Shown here: positions 8,351 to 15,163 of the stretch, one piece after another
Position numbering within the stretch: the stretch's first letter is position 1
Layout: the number at the start of each line of letters is the position of its first letter
Assembly: GCA_003045895.1 (NCBI GenBank)
Contig: PZPC01000040.1
Coordinates: 1-44,138, forward strand
DNA: 44,138 nucleotides
Reading direction: 5' to 3'
From: Bacteroidota bacterium
GTDB lineage: Bacteria; Bacteroidota; Bacteroidia; Chitinophagales; Saprospiraceae
The notes under the pieces: generated by a model
What the model saw: only the letters and a program-made list of their open reading frames with translations
Databases searched by the model: none
Told to the model about the DNA's origin: nothing
Program-made: the position numbers and the translations under genes

Positions 8351-8656
8351 CTAACCGAATAAGCCGCTCAAGCCACCGGGCAGCATATCTTTCATCAGCG
8401 ATTGGCCCTCGCTGGCCTCCTTTTCGGCGGCCAACTCCAGCGCCCGGTTGGTGGCTACCACCAGCAGGTCTTCGATCGCTTCGGCGTCTTCGGTCAGCAA
8501 GCTGGGTGCAATGCTGATGTTGAGGATCTCGCGGGCTCCGTTGGCCGTCACCTTCACCAGGCCGTCGCCCGCCGTACCCACCACTTCTATTGCCCGCAAG
8601 CTGGCTTTCATCTTGGCCTGCATCTCTTCCATCTGGCCCTTCATATCTCCGAACAT
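8351..8656 (-). CDS. ybaB: YbaB/EbfC family nucleoid-associated protein
   Basis: This 101-residue DNA-binding protein forms dimers shaped like tweezers and coats DNA. The N-terminal coiled segment (MKGQMEEMQAKMKASLRAIE), the beta-core (VVGTAGDGLVKVTANGAREI), and the helical C-terminus (AIEDLLVVATNRALELAAEK) ending in a glycine-rich tail (GGLSGLFG) all match the family. Length is normal. It is usually next to dnaX/recR, but here it lies between two LamG genes, 54 bp after one and 133 bp before the other. Confidence 0.93.
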   Translation of the reverse strand: MFGDMKGQMEEMQAKMKASLRAIEVVGTAGDGLVKVTANGAREILNISIAPSLLTEDAEAIEDLLVVATNRALELAAEKEASEGQSLMKDMLPGGLSGLFG

Positions 8657-8710
8657 ATCTAGCTAATTTTAGGATGATCAATCAAAGCGGCAAAGTTACC
8701 GAAAACCTAC

Positions 8711-9451
8711 TCAACTGAGGCAGTCCATCTGGGCATTTTCTACCGGGTAGAGCAGGTAGAGTTGCAGAATCTCTTCCTCGCTCAGGGCCCGCTCGTAGAG
8801 GCGCAATTCATCGATGACCCCTTGGAAGCGACGCATGCGCCCGGTTTCGAGGCAGGGGCTATCGCCAATGGAAAAAGGCGCTTCGTTGCTCAGGTCGATG
8901 CCGCTACAACGGCGGCTTTCGCGCACCAGCTTGCCGTTCAGGTAGGTGCGCGCGTACACGCCTTCCCGCACCAGGGCGTAGTGTTGCCAACCCGTGCCCT
9001 GCACTTCCGGCGACAATTCGTGGTACAGTTTGTATTCGCTTTCCTTGAAATCGGTGGTCAACTCTGCCAGGGTAGCATTGTAGGCAATATCCAGCACGTT
9101 GTCCTCGTCGCAGGCAGCGCGCTTCGAGACCAGGCTCTGCGGAAAAACCTGGCGGCTTTCGGGCTTGAAGTAAAAGCTGAGCGTGAAGTCGGAAGTGGTA
9201 AAATAGTGGTTGATGGTGCCGGAAAACACCACGCGGGCATCGGCCCCGTCCAAGAGCAAGCCGTCGTCTTCCACCCCGCACCAGCACCGAACATTGCCCA
9301 GCAACTGGCCGTAGGAACCCTGGCCGCTGTCGTCGCGGGCATCACAGTGGTTGAAAGAAAAATAAGCGACCAGACCCTTGTTTTCGTCAAAGCTGGCGAA
9401 CACACTGGCACCAAAAAACAAGACCAAAAGAGCAGGAATAAGGCTTCGCAT
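8711..9451 (-). CDS. Secreted LamG-domain protein without sorting domain
   Basis: This 246-residue protein starts at 9451 with a signal peptide (MRSLIPALLVLFFGASVFAS). It is one LamG jelly roll almost end to end (GLVAYFSFNHCDARDDSG, GLLLDGADARVVF, FTLSFYFKP, GVIDELRLYERALSEEEI), clearly paralogous to the LamG part of the protein at 6994-8217. It stops about ten residues after the domain (VENAQMDCLS) and lacks the linker and CHU_C domain of its paralogue. It could be periplasmic, or a truncated T9SS cargo that lost its signal. Upstream, TACCTTAG with a TTG 20 bp before it resembles a Bacteroidota promoter. Confidence 0.82.
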   Translation of the reverse strand: MRSLIPALLVLFFGASVFASFDENKGLVAYFSFNHCDARDDSGQGSYGQLLGNVRCWCGVEDDGLLLDGADARVVFSGTINHYFTTSDFTLSFYFKPESRQVFPQSLVSKRAACDEDNVLDIAYNATLAELTTDFKESEYKLYHELSPEVQGTGWQHYALVREGVYARTYLNGKLVRESRRCSGIDLSNEAPFSIGDSPCLETGRMRRFQGVIDELRLYERALSEEEILQLYLLYPVENAQMDCLS

Positions 9452-9492
9452 GGCGAACGGATTTAGCAGGTCAGAGAAAAGTTTCAGCCGTT

Positions 9493-9523
9493 CTAAGGTA
9501 CGGGGAATTTTGGGAACAGGCAA
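9493..9523 (-). promoter_or_regulatory. Candidate promoter of the LamG-ybaB cluster
   Basis: On the minus strand TTG (9521-9523) is separated by 20 bp from TACCTTAG (9493-9500), which is close to the TTG-N19..23-TAnnTTTG pattern. It lies about 41 bp before the ATG at 9451. Confidence 0.4.
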
Positions 9524-9577
9524 GGACGCTTGTTTCCGCTTGCCGCACCAGGGTCGCCTGAAATTCATTCCAGGCAA

Positions 9578-10248
9578 ACAGATCAGTGCAGTCTTTTGGT
9601 GCTTGCTTCCTATTGTACAAGCTGTTTTTTTTATTAAAATAAATGTTGCTTATCTTGGAAAAGAAAACATTTTAAAGTATATTTATCCTGTAAGCTAAAA
9701 GCGACTTCATTCTGATCCCCTTTTCAGCTTACTCATCGGTAACTACCCCTTGCGGCGGACACGTTTCGCCAGGCCAGCAAGGGCATTCAGCGGTTTTGTT
9801 TTCCTTGCTTGGTTGTTGGCAGTGCATAACTGGCAGCAATGGTGGTGGTTTGCCCCGTGCGACCAGTAGGTCGGAAGCGGGGCCGGCGTTCAGGCCTTCA
9901 GGGTGGGCCCCTCCCAAGGGGCTGCTATGTCTCAGCGAGAAATCCCCCCGCCTCAATCACCCATCCAACCCCTGCGAACTGGTTGCAAGACGGTTCATCC
10001 AATTCCCCTTCAGCGCGCCATTGGTGGCCGGCATCCTGATCGAAAAGAAGCAATTATTTGCCCGAAATAAATTTCTGGCGACTTCAGCAAGCGACTTTAG
10101 CGCCGCGCCAGGGGTGGTAGCAGGCCGCCGCCGCGGCGGCGCCCGCAGGGCCGACCAAAGGGAGCTGCGGACGACCCGACCCGCAGGGGGGCGCCCCAAA
10201 AAAGCGCTCCCCTACTGACCGGTATTTTTTTATGCTATAATTCTGACC
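9578..10248. other. Gene-poor GC-rich stretch with a GC palindrome
   Basis: No gene can be supported. An AT-rich part (9600-9690) is followed by GC-rich sequence open in several frames on both strands, with atypical composition and no recognisable domain. A perfect 14-bp palindrome GCCGCCGCGGCGGC lies at 10127-10140, and TGCGG/CCGCA stems follow. It may be a degraded repeat or a gene remnant. Confidence 0.4.
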
Positions 10249-10308
10249 TAAGTATTTGAACAATACTAAATTTACATTTTTTGACTCAAATTATTATTGT
10301 CCCGCCAC
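10249..10308 (-). repeat. Terminally inverted element, copy 3, internally deleted and inverted
   Basis: Read on the minus strand, this has the same left end (GGCGGGACAATAATAA), one inner arm (TTTGAGTC), and the right end (ATGTAAATTTAGTATTGTTC then AAATACTTA) of the 108-bp element. About 55-60 bp of the left inner part and centre are missing. It sits 10 bp beyond the stop of the minus-strand GH65 gene, so it has the same orientation relative to its gene as copies 1 and 2. Confidence 0.75.
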
Positions 10309-10317
10309 TTACCAGGC

Positions 10318-12354
10318 CTACTCCACCTTAAACGTCTGCCGCTGAGGCCCAACGCCGGTGATGGTCAGCGACTTCCAGGCTTTGGGCAGCGTAGCTTTGC
10401 CCTGCACGATTCCCGCGTCGGTGATTTTCAGTCCGCCGAACCCGAAAATGACCGTTTGGAGCATGCCGCCAGCGCCGGTAGCGAAGTAGGGGTTGGTGCC
10501 CCCCGCCGTTTCTGACAATACACCGAACGGTGGTACCTCGTTGGGTTGGTAGCTTTTGTTGAACAAGCGGAAAGCCTCCTCCGCCTCGCCGAGGCGGGCA
10601 TAGAGGGTAGCCAGCACCGCCACCGACATGGCCGGGCCGTCGGGTGCCATGCGGGGTTCGTAGTAGGCCAGGTCCTGGCGGATGCGCTTTTCGCCCTGCA
10701 CAATGTCCAGGGGATAGGCCAGCAGGTTGGCGTCGGCCTGCTTGATGATGACGCCGTCGTAGGTGCTGTTCTCGCGGGTGGTGCCGTCGGGAAACTGCTC
10801 GATGGGGATGTTGTCGGCCACGTGGTTCCAGTCGGGGTCGGGCGTAAGGCCGAGGGCCTGGGCGGCCTGGGTGGTGTAGCGCAACACGGTGATGGCCATG
10901 CCGTTGGTGAAGGCGTTGTTGTCGATATTTTCCAACCACTCGTTGGCGCCGATGACGTTCTTGATCTGGTATTTGCCGGGGCCTTCGCGCTCCACCCTGC
11001 TGGTCCAGAAGTCGGCTACGGCCCGCATAATGGGCCAGCCGCGCTCGCGCAGCCACTCCTGGTCGCCGGTGGTTTGGTAGTACTTCCAGCAAGCCCAGGC
11101 CACGTCGGCCGAGATGTGGTGCTGAAACGGCCCCGTGAGGGCCCACACGGGGGTATCCTCCGTGCCATCGTCGGCCGATTCCCAGGGGTACATGGCGCCC
11201 TGGTAGCCGTGCGAGAAGGCGTTTTGCCGGGCGGCGCCGAGGCGTTCGTAGCGGTATTCGAGCAGCGATTTGGCGATATCGGGTTGCATGGCCAGCACCG
11301 GAGGGTACATCCAGATCTCGGTGTCCCAGAAGACGTGGCCGTTGTAGCCCAGCCCCGACAGGCCCATGGGCGACAGGCTGTAAGCCGTGCCTGCACGGGC
11401 GAAGGAATAGAGGTGATAGAGCGCCGAGCGCACGGCCCGCTGGCTGCGCAGGTCGCCCTCGATGACGATGTCGCTCTCCCAGAGCTTGTCCCAGGCTTGC
11501 TGGTGGCGCAGCAGGAGGCGGTCCCGGCCTTCGAGCATGGCGAAGATGGTGAGGCGTTCGGCTTCGTTCTGGGGGTCTTCGTACTGGCGGCTGGCACAGG
11601 TAGAGCCCACCACGCTGAAGGAGTAGGATTCGCCGGCCCGGAGTTGCTTCTTGAATTTGGTGAGGTGGCGGTTGTAGTCCCAGTCTTCGTGGATGAGGTC
11701 GGGCTCCTGGCCGTGGGGTTCTTCGAAGATGAAGCTGACCGAAGCAGCCACTTTCTGCTTGCCCGAAGGGCTGTTGGCCACCGAAGTCATGAGGGGCAAC
11801 AGCACGTGGGGGCGGTCGATTTCGGCGTAGTAGTTGCGCACGTCGTTCAGGTGGTCGGGCGCTTCGATGGTACTGATGGCGGTGAGCTCGAGGTCGCGTT
11901 TGGCGGTGACTTCCACAATGGTCAGCGCCGTGTAGGGCAACTGCCGCAGGGCCAGCAGGCGGTGGGTCACCTGCAGGTCGGCACCCACGTCGAAGGTGGT
12001 AACCAGCTGGGCGGCCCGCATATCGAGCACCTGGGCGAAGTTGCTGATCTGCGCACGGCCAACCCGGAGACCGTCGATGTCCATGTCCATGTTCATGTGG
12101 TTGAACGTCTTGAGGATATTGGATACCCGGCCGCGCTGGTAGTAGTCGTACACGCCGTTCAGTACCACGTCCTTCACCTTCATGGGTTCGGGCGAGGAGA
12201 CCAGCCCTACCACGCCGTTGGCCACGGTGATGCCGTAGTAGTTGGTGGGGTCGATATCGGTGGCCGGAATGAGCCACGGGGAATCAGCAGCTTGTTGAGC
12301 AGACAGCAAGGTCAGGCACAGCAAAGCTGTCAGCAGGCTAATGGTTTTTTTCAT
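10318..12354 (-). CDS. Secreted glycoside hydrolase family 65 enzyme
   Basis: This 678-residue GH65 protein hydrolyses or phosphorolyses alpha-glucosides (trehalose, kojibiose, nigerose or glucosyl-galactosyl types). The signal peptide is 1-20. An N-terminal beta-sandwich runs to about 280 and an (alpha/alpha)6 barrel from about 300. Barrel motifs visible are GHVFWDTEIW (339-348), GYQGAMYPWES (383-393) and HHISADVAW (412-420). GANEWLENIDNNAFTNGMA (469-487) aligns with the family block GPDEYHENVDNNAYTN, putting the general acid at E472. The exported location fits a hydrolase better than a phosphorylase, but the choice cannot be made by eye. It has no SusCD or transporter beside it and no T9SS domain. 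An inverted-repeat element lies directly after its stop. Confidence 0.88.
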   Translation of the reverse strand: MKKTISLLTALLCLTLLSAQQAADSPWLIPATDIDPTNYYGITVANGVVGLVSSPEPMKVKDVVLNGVYDYYQRGRVSNILKTFNHMNMDMDIDGLRVGRAQISNFAQVLDMRAAQLVTTFDVGADLQVTHRLLALRQLPYTALTIVEVTAKRDLELTAISTIEAPDHLNDVRNYYAEIDRPHVLLPLMTSVANSPSGKQKVAASVSFIFEEPHGQEPDLIHEDWDYNRHLTKFKKQLRAGESYSFSVVGSTCASRQYEDPQNEAERLTIFAMLEGRDRLLLRHQQAWDKLWESDIVIEGDLRSQRAVRSALYHLYSFARAGTAYSLSPMGLSGLGYNGHVFWDTEIWMYPPVLAMQPDIAKSLLEYRYERLGAARQNAFSHGYQGAMYPWESADDGTEDTPVWALTGPFQHHISADVAWACWKYYQTTGDQEWLRERGWPIMRAVADFWTSRVEREGPGKYQIKNVIGANEWLENIDNNAFTNGMAITVLRYTTQAAQALGLTPDPDWNHVADNIPIEQFPDGTTRENSTYDGVIIKQADANLLAYPLDIVQGEKRIRQDLAYYEPRMAPDGPAMSVAVLATLYARLGEAEEAFRLFNKSYQPNEVPPFGVLSETAGGTNPYFATGAGGMLQTVIFGFGGLKITDAGIVQGKATLPKAWKSLTITGVGPQRQTFKVE

Positions 12355-12558
12355 AAGGCGAATGTGCTGGTTAGTGGGCGGTTAAAATAGGGATAAATCG
12401 CCGATGTTGGGTGAAATAACGCGCTAAGTTGGTCGAATCCTTGTGACAAGCCTGCGGTGGGTCCGTAAAAAAAGCGTAATCTTGGGTTTCCAGATCAATT
12501 TAGCAATTGGTCAAAAACAAATCCACATTATTTGACTGTGCTTTAGTCCGTACCATTC

Positions 12559-13791
12559 ATGAACATTGCCATCATCGGAGGCGGAGCAGCCGGATTCTTT
12601 GCGGCCCTGGCGGCCAGCGAAAACCACCCGCAGGCCCGGGTGACCATCTTTGAGAAGTCGCCCAAGCTCTTGGCCAAGGTCAAAGTATCGGGTGGCGGCC
12701 GCTGCAACGTCACCAACGGCTGCACGGCCATTGCCCAACTCATCAAGGCCTACCCCCGCGGCAGCCGCCAGCTGAAGAAAGCCTTCCAGGTTTTCAGCAC
12801 CCAGGACACCATGGACTGGTTCGAGAGCCGCGGCGTTGCCCTGGTCATCCAGGAAGACAACTGCGTGTTTCCGGTGTCCCAAAGCTCGCAAACCATCATC
12901 GACTGCTTCCTGCAGGAGTGCCAGCGCCTGGGCGTCGACATCCGCACCGGAGTGGGCGTACAGGCCATCGTGCCGCAGGGTGAGCAACTGGAATTGCAGT
13001 TTCTGAAAGCTGACCAGCCCCCCCAACGCTTCGACAAGGTGGTGGTGGCTACCGGCGGATCGCCCAAGCGGTCGGGGCTCGACTGGCTGGCCCACCTGGG
13101 ACACGAGATCGTGGAGCCCGTGCCTTCCCTCTTCACCTTCAACATGCCCCGCGAACCCATCACCGAACTGATGGGCATTGTCGTCGAAAACGCCCTGGTC
13201 AGCATCCAGGGCACCAAACTCAAGTCCGACGGGCCCCTGCTCATCACCCACTGGGGCATGAGCGGACCAGCTATCCTGAAACTGTCGGCCCACGGCGCCC
13301 GCATCCTGAGCGAAGCCAACTACCAGTTTACCGTCCAGGTCAACTGGGTAGCGACACCCAACCACGACCTCGTCAGCCAGGAACTGGAGCAGCTCGTAAA
13401 AGCCCACCCCCACAAAACTGCCGCCAACCTGGCCCCCTACGGCCTGCCCAAGCGGCTGTGGCGCTTCCTGCTCACCAAAAGCCAACTCCCCGACACCAAA
13501 GTCTGGGGAGAAATCGGCAAAAATGACCGCAACAAACTCGTCATGCTCCTCACCAACGATACCTACGAAGTGGCTGGCAAAACGACCTTCAAAGAGGAGT
13601 TCGTCACCTGCGGCGGCGTCAGCCTCGCCAGCCTCGACTTCCGCACCATGCAGAGTACCGTCGTCAAAAACCTCTACTTCGCCGGCGAAATCATCGACGT
13701 CGACGGCATCACCGGCGGCTACAATTTTCAGGCCGCCTGGACCACCGCTTTTATTGCCGGGAAGCTGGAGGGGGGAAAGGTAGAGGTGTAA
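12559..13791 (+). CDS. BaiN/YhiN (HI0933) family FAD-dependent oxidoreductase
   Basis: This 410-residue cytosolic flavoprotein has an N-terminal dinucleotide-binding fold (IIGGGAAG, 5-12; acidic residue in FEK near 31) and the family signature SGGGRCNVTN (44-53). A second nucleotide stretch is VVVATGGSPKRSG. The C-terminal FAD block reads FVTCGGVSLASLDFRTMQS then LYFAGEIIDVDGITGGYNFQ. The natural substrate of this widespread family is mostly unknown; BaiN is a bile-acid member, and the YhiN/HI0933 type fits better here. The last residues (LEGGKVEV) and the stop TAA are encoded within the purine-rich GTGTAAAAGTGG repeat, so the repeat has supplied the stop codon. Confidence 0.93.
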   Translation: MNIAIIGGGAAGFFAALAASENHPQARVTIFEKSPKLLAKVKVSGGGRCNVTNGCTAIAQLIKAYPRGSRQLKKAFQVFSTQDTMDWFESRGVALVIQEDNCVFPVSQSSQTIIDCFLQECQRLGVDIRTGVGVQAIVPQGEQLELQFLKADQPPQRFDKVVVATGGSPKRSGLDWLAHLGHEIVEPVPSLFTFNMPREPITELMGIVVENALVSIQGTKLKSDGPLLITHWGMSGPAILKLSAHGARILSEANYQFTVQVNWVATPNHDLVSQELEQLVKAHPHKTAANLAPYGLPKRLWRFLLTKSQLPDTKVWGEIGKNDRNKLVMLLTNDTYEVAGKTTFKEEFVTCGGVSLASLDFRTMQSTVVKNLYFAGEIIDVDGITGGYNFQAAWTTAFIAGKLEGGKVEV

Positions 13792-13823
13792 AAGTGGAAA
13801 CGGGGAAAGGTGTAAAAGAGGAA
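13785..13823 (+). repeat. Purine-rich repeat overlapping the flavoprotein stop codon
   Basis: GGTGTAAAAGTGGAAACGGG starts inside the last codons of the flavoprotein gene; its TAA (13789-13791) is the stop. Further GGTGTAAAAG units lead into element copy 2. It is the same sense-strand repeat type as at 5286. Confidence 0.75.
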
Positions 13824-13952
13824 GTGCCGGGACAATAATAAATTTACATTCTCAAATTATTAGTGAAGGAATAAGCGATTGATAATGAGCGGTTTCGAGC
13901 TAATCATTTGAGTCGAAAAATGTAAATTTATTATTGTCCAAATACTTAAAGG
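13824..13952 (+). repeat. 108-bp terminally inverted (MITE-like) element, copy 2
   Basis: The core 13831-13938 has the same 19-bp perfect terminal inverted repeats and inner pair as copy 1, with only two differences between the 108-bp cores (T for G after the left arm; T for C in ATTAGTGAAGG). The flanks GTGCCGG and CAAATACTTAAAGG are also shared. It starts about 33 bp after the stop of the flavoprotein gene, in the same orientation. Confidence 0.87.
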
Positions 13953-13985
13953 TGTAAAAGTGAGGCGAGCAAACATCAGGCGTAC

Positions 13986-14198
13986 CAAAATCGTCGTAGG
14001 CTCCAGCCTACGATGACGTATCAGGCGGCCTCCCGGCCGCATTTTCCGAATACCCACCCTGGCGCCACTGACCACCTATCATTGGTCTTTTAATGACTTA
14101 TCTACCAGTCCGGTAAAGGATTAACGCCGGCCAGGAGGCCGAATAATACCGTATCCCAGGCTGGAGCCTATGACAATTTAGTGCGCTGTTCAGATTTA
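13986..14198 (-). repeat. Hairpin module B, copy 2
   Basis: This is the reverse complement of 5623-5834 over its full length. Differences in stems tend to keep pairing, for example GCGGCC/GGCCGC here against GCGGTC/GGCCGC in copy 1. It contains TCGTAGGCT-CC-AGCCTACGA (9-bp arms) near 13991-14012. Confidence 0.8.
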
Positions 14199-14270
14199 CC
14201 AAAACTGGAAGTTTTAGCAAATCCCAAACCCTCCAACGTAAAGATGCGTTTTTACGTTTTTACGGTGCTA
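14188..14270 (-). repeat. Hairpin module D, copy 2
   Basis: This is the reverse complement of 5839-5913, with a longer middle (GGAGGG present). On the minus strand it runs directly into module B, the opposite order from copy 1. The AAAACT-TCC-AGTTTT hairpin is intact. Confidence 0.75.
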
Positions 14271-14308
14271 TCCTATTTGTAGCCCTTTTTTAAGTCCTTT
14301 CCTCCTCC

Positions 14309-14326
14309 GGCACGCCCAGGCGTGCC
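14309..14326. repeat. 8-bp-arm hairpin GGCACGCC-CA-GGCGTGCC
   Basis: This perfect inverted repeat with a two-base loop is bracketed by CCTCCTCC on the left and ACCTCCTCC on the right. It belongs to the same class of tiny-loop intergenic hairpins as those in modules B, D and E. Confidence 0.6.
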
Positions 14327-14338
14327 ACCTCCTCCAAA

Positions 14339-14428
14339 GGAGGACTTTTGACCGTCTTCAACTGTTGGTTACTATCACCCGCCAGCACGGCCGAGAAATC
14401 AATCTGTCCAAAGCCGAAGCGAGGTCAG
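14339..14428 (-). repeat. Repeat module C, copy 1
   Basis: This is the reverse complement of 37657-37749. On the minus strand it reads GACCTCGCTTCGGCTTTGGA then CAGATTGATTTCTCGGCCGT, CTGGCGGGT and GACGGTCAAAAGTCCTCC. No function is known. Confidence 0.75.
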
Positions 14429-14544
14429 AATCTCCCTTTACCCTTCCCCTTTACCCAATTTCTCCACCTTTCCACTTTTACACCTTTCCACGTTTACACT
14501 TCCTCTTTTACACTTTTCCCCGTTTACACCTTTCCCACCTCTCT
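14429..14544 (-). repeat. Purine-rich GTGTAAA repeats after a gene remnant
   Basis: On the minus strand the units GTGGGAAAGGTGTAAACGGG, GTGTAAAAGAGG and GTGTAAACGTGG follow the TAG of the remnant at 14545-14671. The orientation relative to the upstream reading frame is the same as at 5286 and 13785. Confidence 0.7.
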
Positions 14545-14671
14545 CTAATACCCCGGAATACGCCGCCCTAGCACAATATCGCGCTGCCCGACGAGCAGGC
14601 CATCCTGTGGCGTCAGGGTTACAATTCCCGAGCCGCCGCGGTTGGCCAGGGTGACCCTTTTAGCGTTTGGC
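14545..14671 (-). pseudogene. C-terminal remnant of an unidentified protein
   Basis: One minus-strand frame reads as a plausible protein end: RVTLANRGGSGIVTLTPQDG then LLVGQRDIVLGRRIPGY and TAG (14545-14547). Upstream it runs straight into hairpin module E at 14672, which has no coding character. About 42 codons remain. The beta-rich, glycine-containing sequence suggests a secreted or envelope protein, but I do not recognise the family. The last bases and stop (CCGGGGTATTAGAGAGAGGT) resemble the end of the gene at 4572-5285 (CCGGAGGTATTAGGGAGAGG), so both ends may derive from the same repeat. It could also be a short fortuitous frame. Confidence 0.4.
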
Positions 14672-14786
14672 CTCAAAATCGTCGTAGGCTCCAGCCCATA
14701 GCCGTCAGGCTAAGGCATACACCCCCCGCTGGCACCGCAGTCACAGACTGCTGTTGATATCCATTCGTAGACAAAGTCTACGAATA
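14672..14786 (-). repeat. Hairpin module E, copy 2
   Basis: This is the reverse complement of 6023-6137, of the same 115-bp length. The hairpins CATTCGTAGAC/GTCTACGAAT and GCAGTC/GACTGC are conserved, and a third stem reads TAGCC-GTCA-GGCTA. Confidence 0.8.
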
Positions 14787-14795
14787 GCAGGCGCT

Positions 14796-14875
14796 GTTCA
14801 GATTCACCAAAACTGGAAGTTTTAGCAAATCCCGGATCCTCCAACGTAAAGATGCGTTTTTACGGTTTTACGGTC
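14796..14875 (-). repeat. Hairpin module D, copy 3
   Basis: This is the reverse complement of 5839-5913. On the minus strand it precedes module E with a 10-bp gap. The TCC-loop hairpin is present with one arm change (GGTGAATC for GGTAAATC). Confidence 0.75.
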
Positions 14876-15010
14876 TAAAACTTCCCACTTCCCAATTCCG
14901 ATTTCCGACTTCGAAAACTTTTACACCTTTACACTTTTACACGGTCCCCCACTTCCCACCTCCGATTTCCGACTTCCGACTTCGAAAACCTTTACACTTT
15001 TCCCCGTTGA
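14876..15010 (-). repeat. Purine-rich GGAAGTCGGA/GTGTAAA repeats
   Basis: On the minus strand this has units such as CGAAGTCGGAAGTCGGAAAT, CGGAGGTGGGAAGTG and GTGTAAAAGTGTAAAGGTG, the same family as 5286-5427. It lies 3' of, and in sense with, the gene at 15164-16867. Confidence 0.7.
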
Positions 15011-15163
15011 CATTGTCCAGCCCCTTTCACTGCCACGACCGCTTTTCAAGCGATTTTTTGGGGCCCCTGCCTCCCTCGTTACCTCGGGGGCAGCCGGGCT
15101 ATCCGCCCCCGCTGGGGGCTCCTATCCCTGGTCCGGCAGCGTCTTTAATTTGACAACCTACTA
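15011..15163. repeat. GC-rich hairpin text downstream of the arylsulfotransferase gene
   Basis: No gene is seen. It contains CGCTT-TTC-AAGCG followed by ATTTTTTGG, and GCCCCC-GCT-GGGGGC (15105-15119) with a three-base loop like the AGC-loop hairpins at 37.9 kb. It probably belongs to the same intergenic hairpin set. Confidence 0.5.

Noticed and set aside
9796-10218. A 140-codon plus-strand frame in the GC-rich stretch
   Set aside because: Several overlapping frames are equally open on both strands, the sequence lacks a domain or a good start, and it ends in GC-rich palindromic text. It is kept only as an unexplained region.
10546-12390. A 614-codon plus-strand frame opposite the GH65 gene
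   Set aside because: The minus strand encodes an unmistakable GH65 enzyme with signal peptide and catalytic motifs. The opposite frame is a GC-bias shadow with no recognisable domain.
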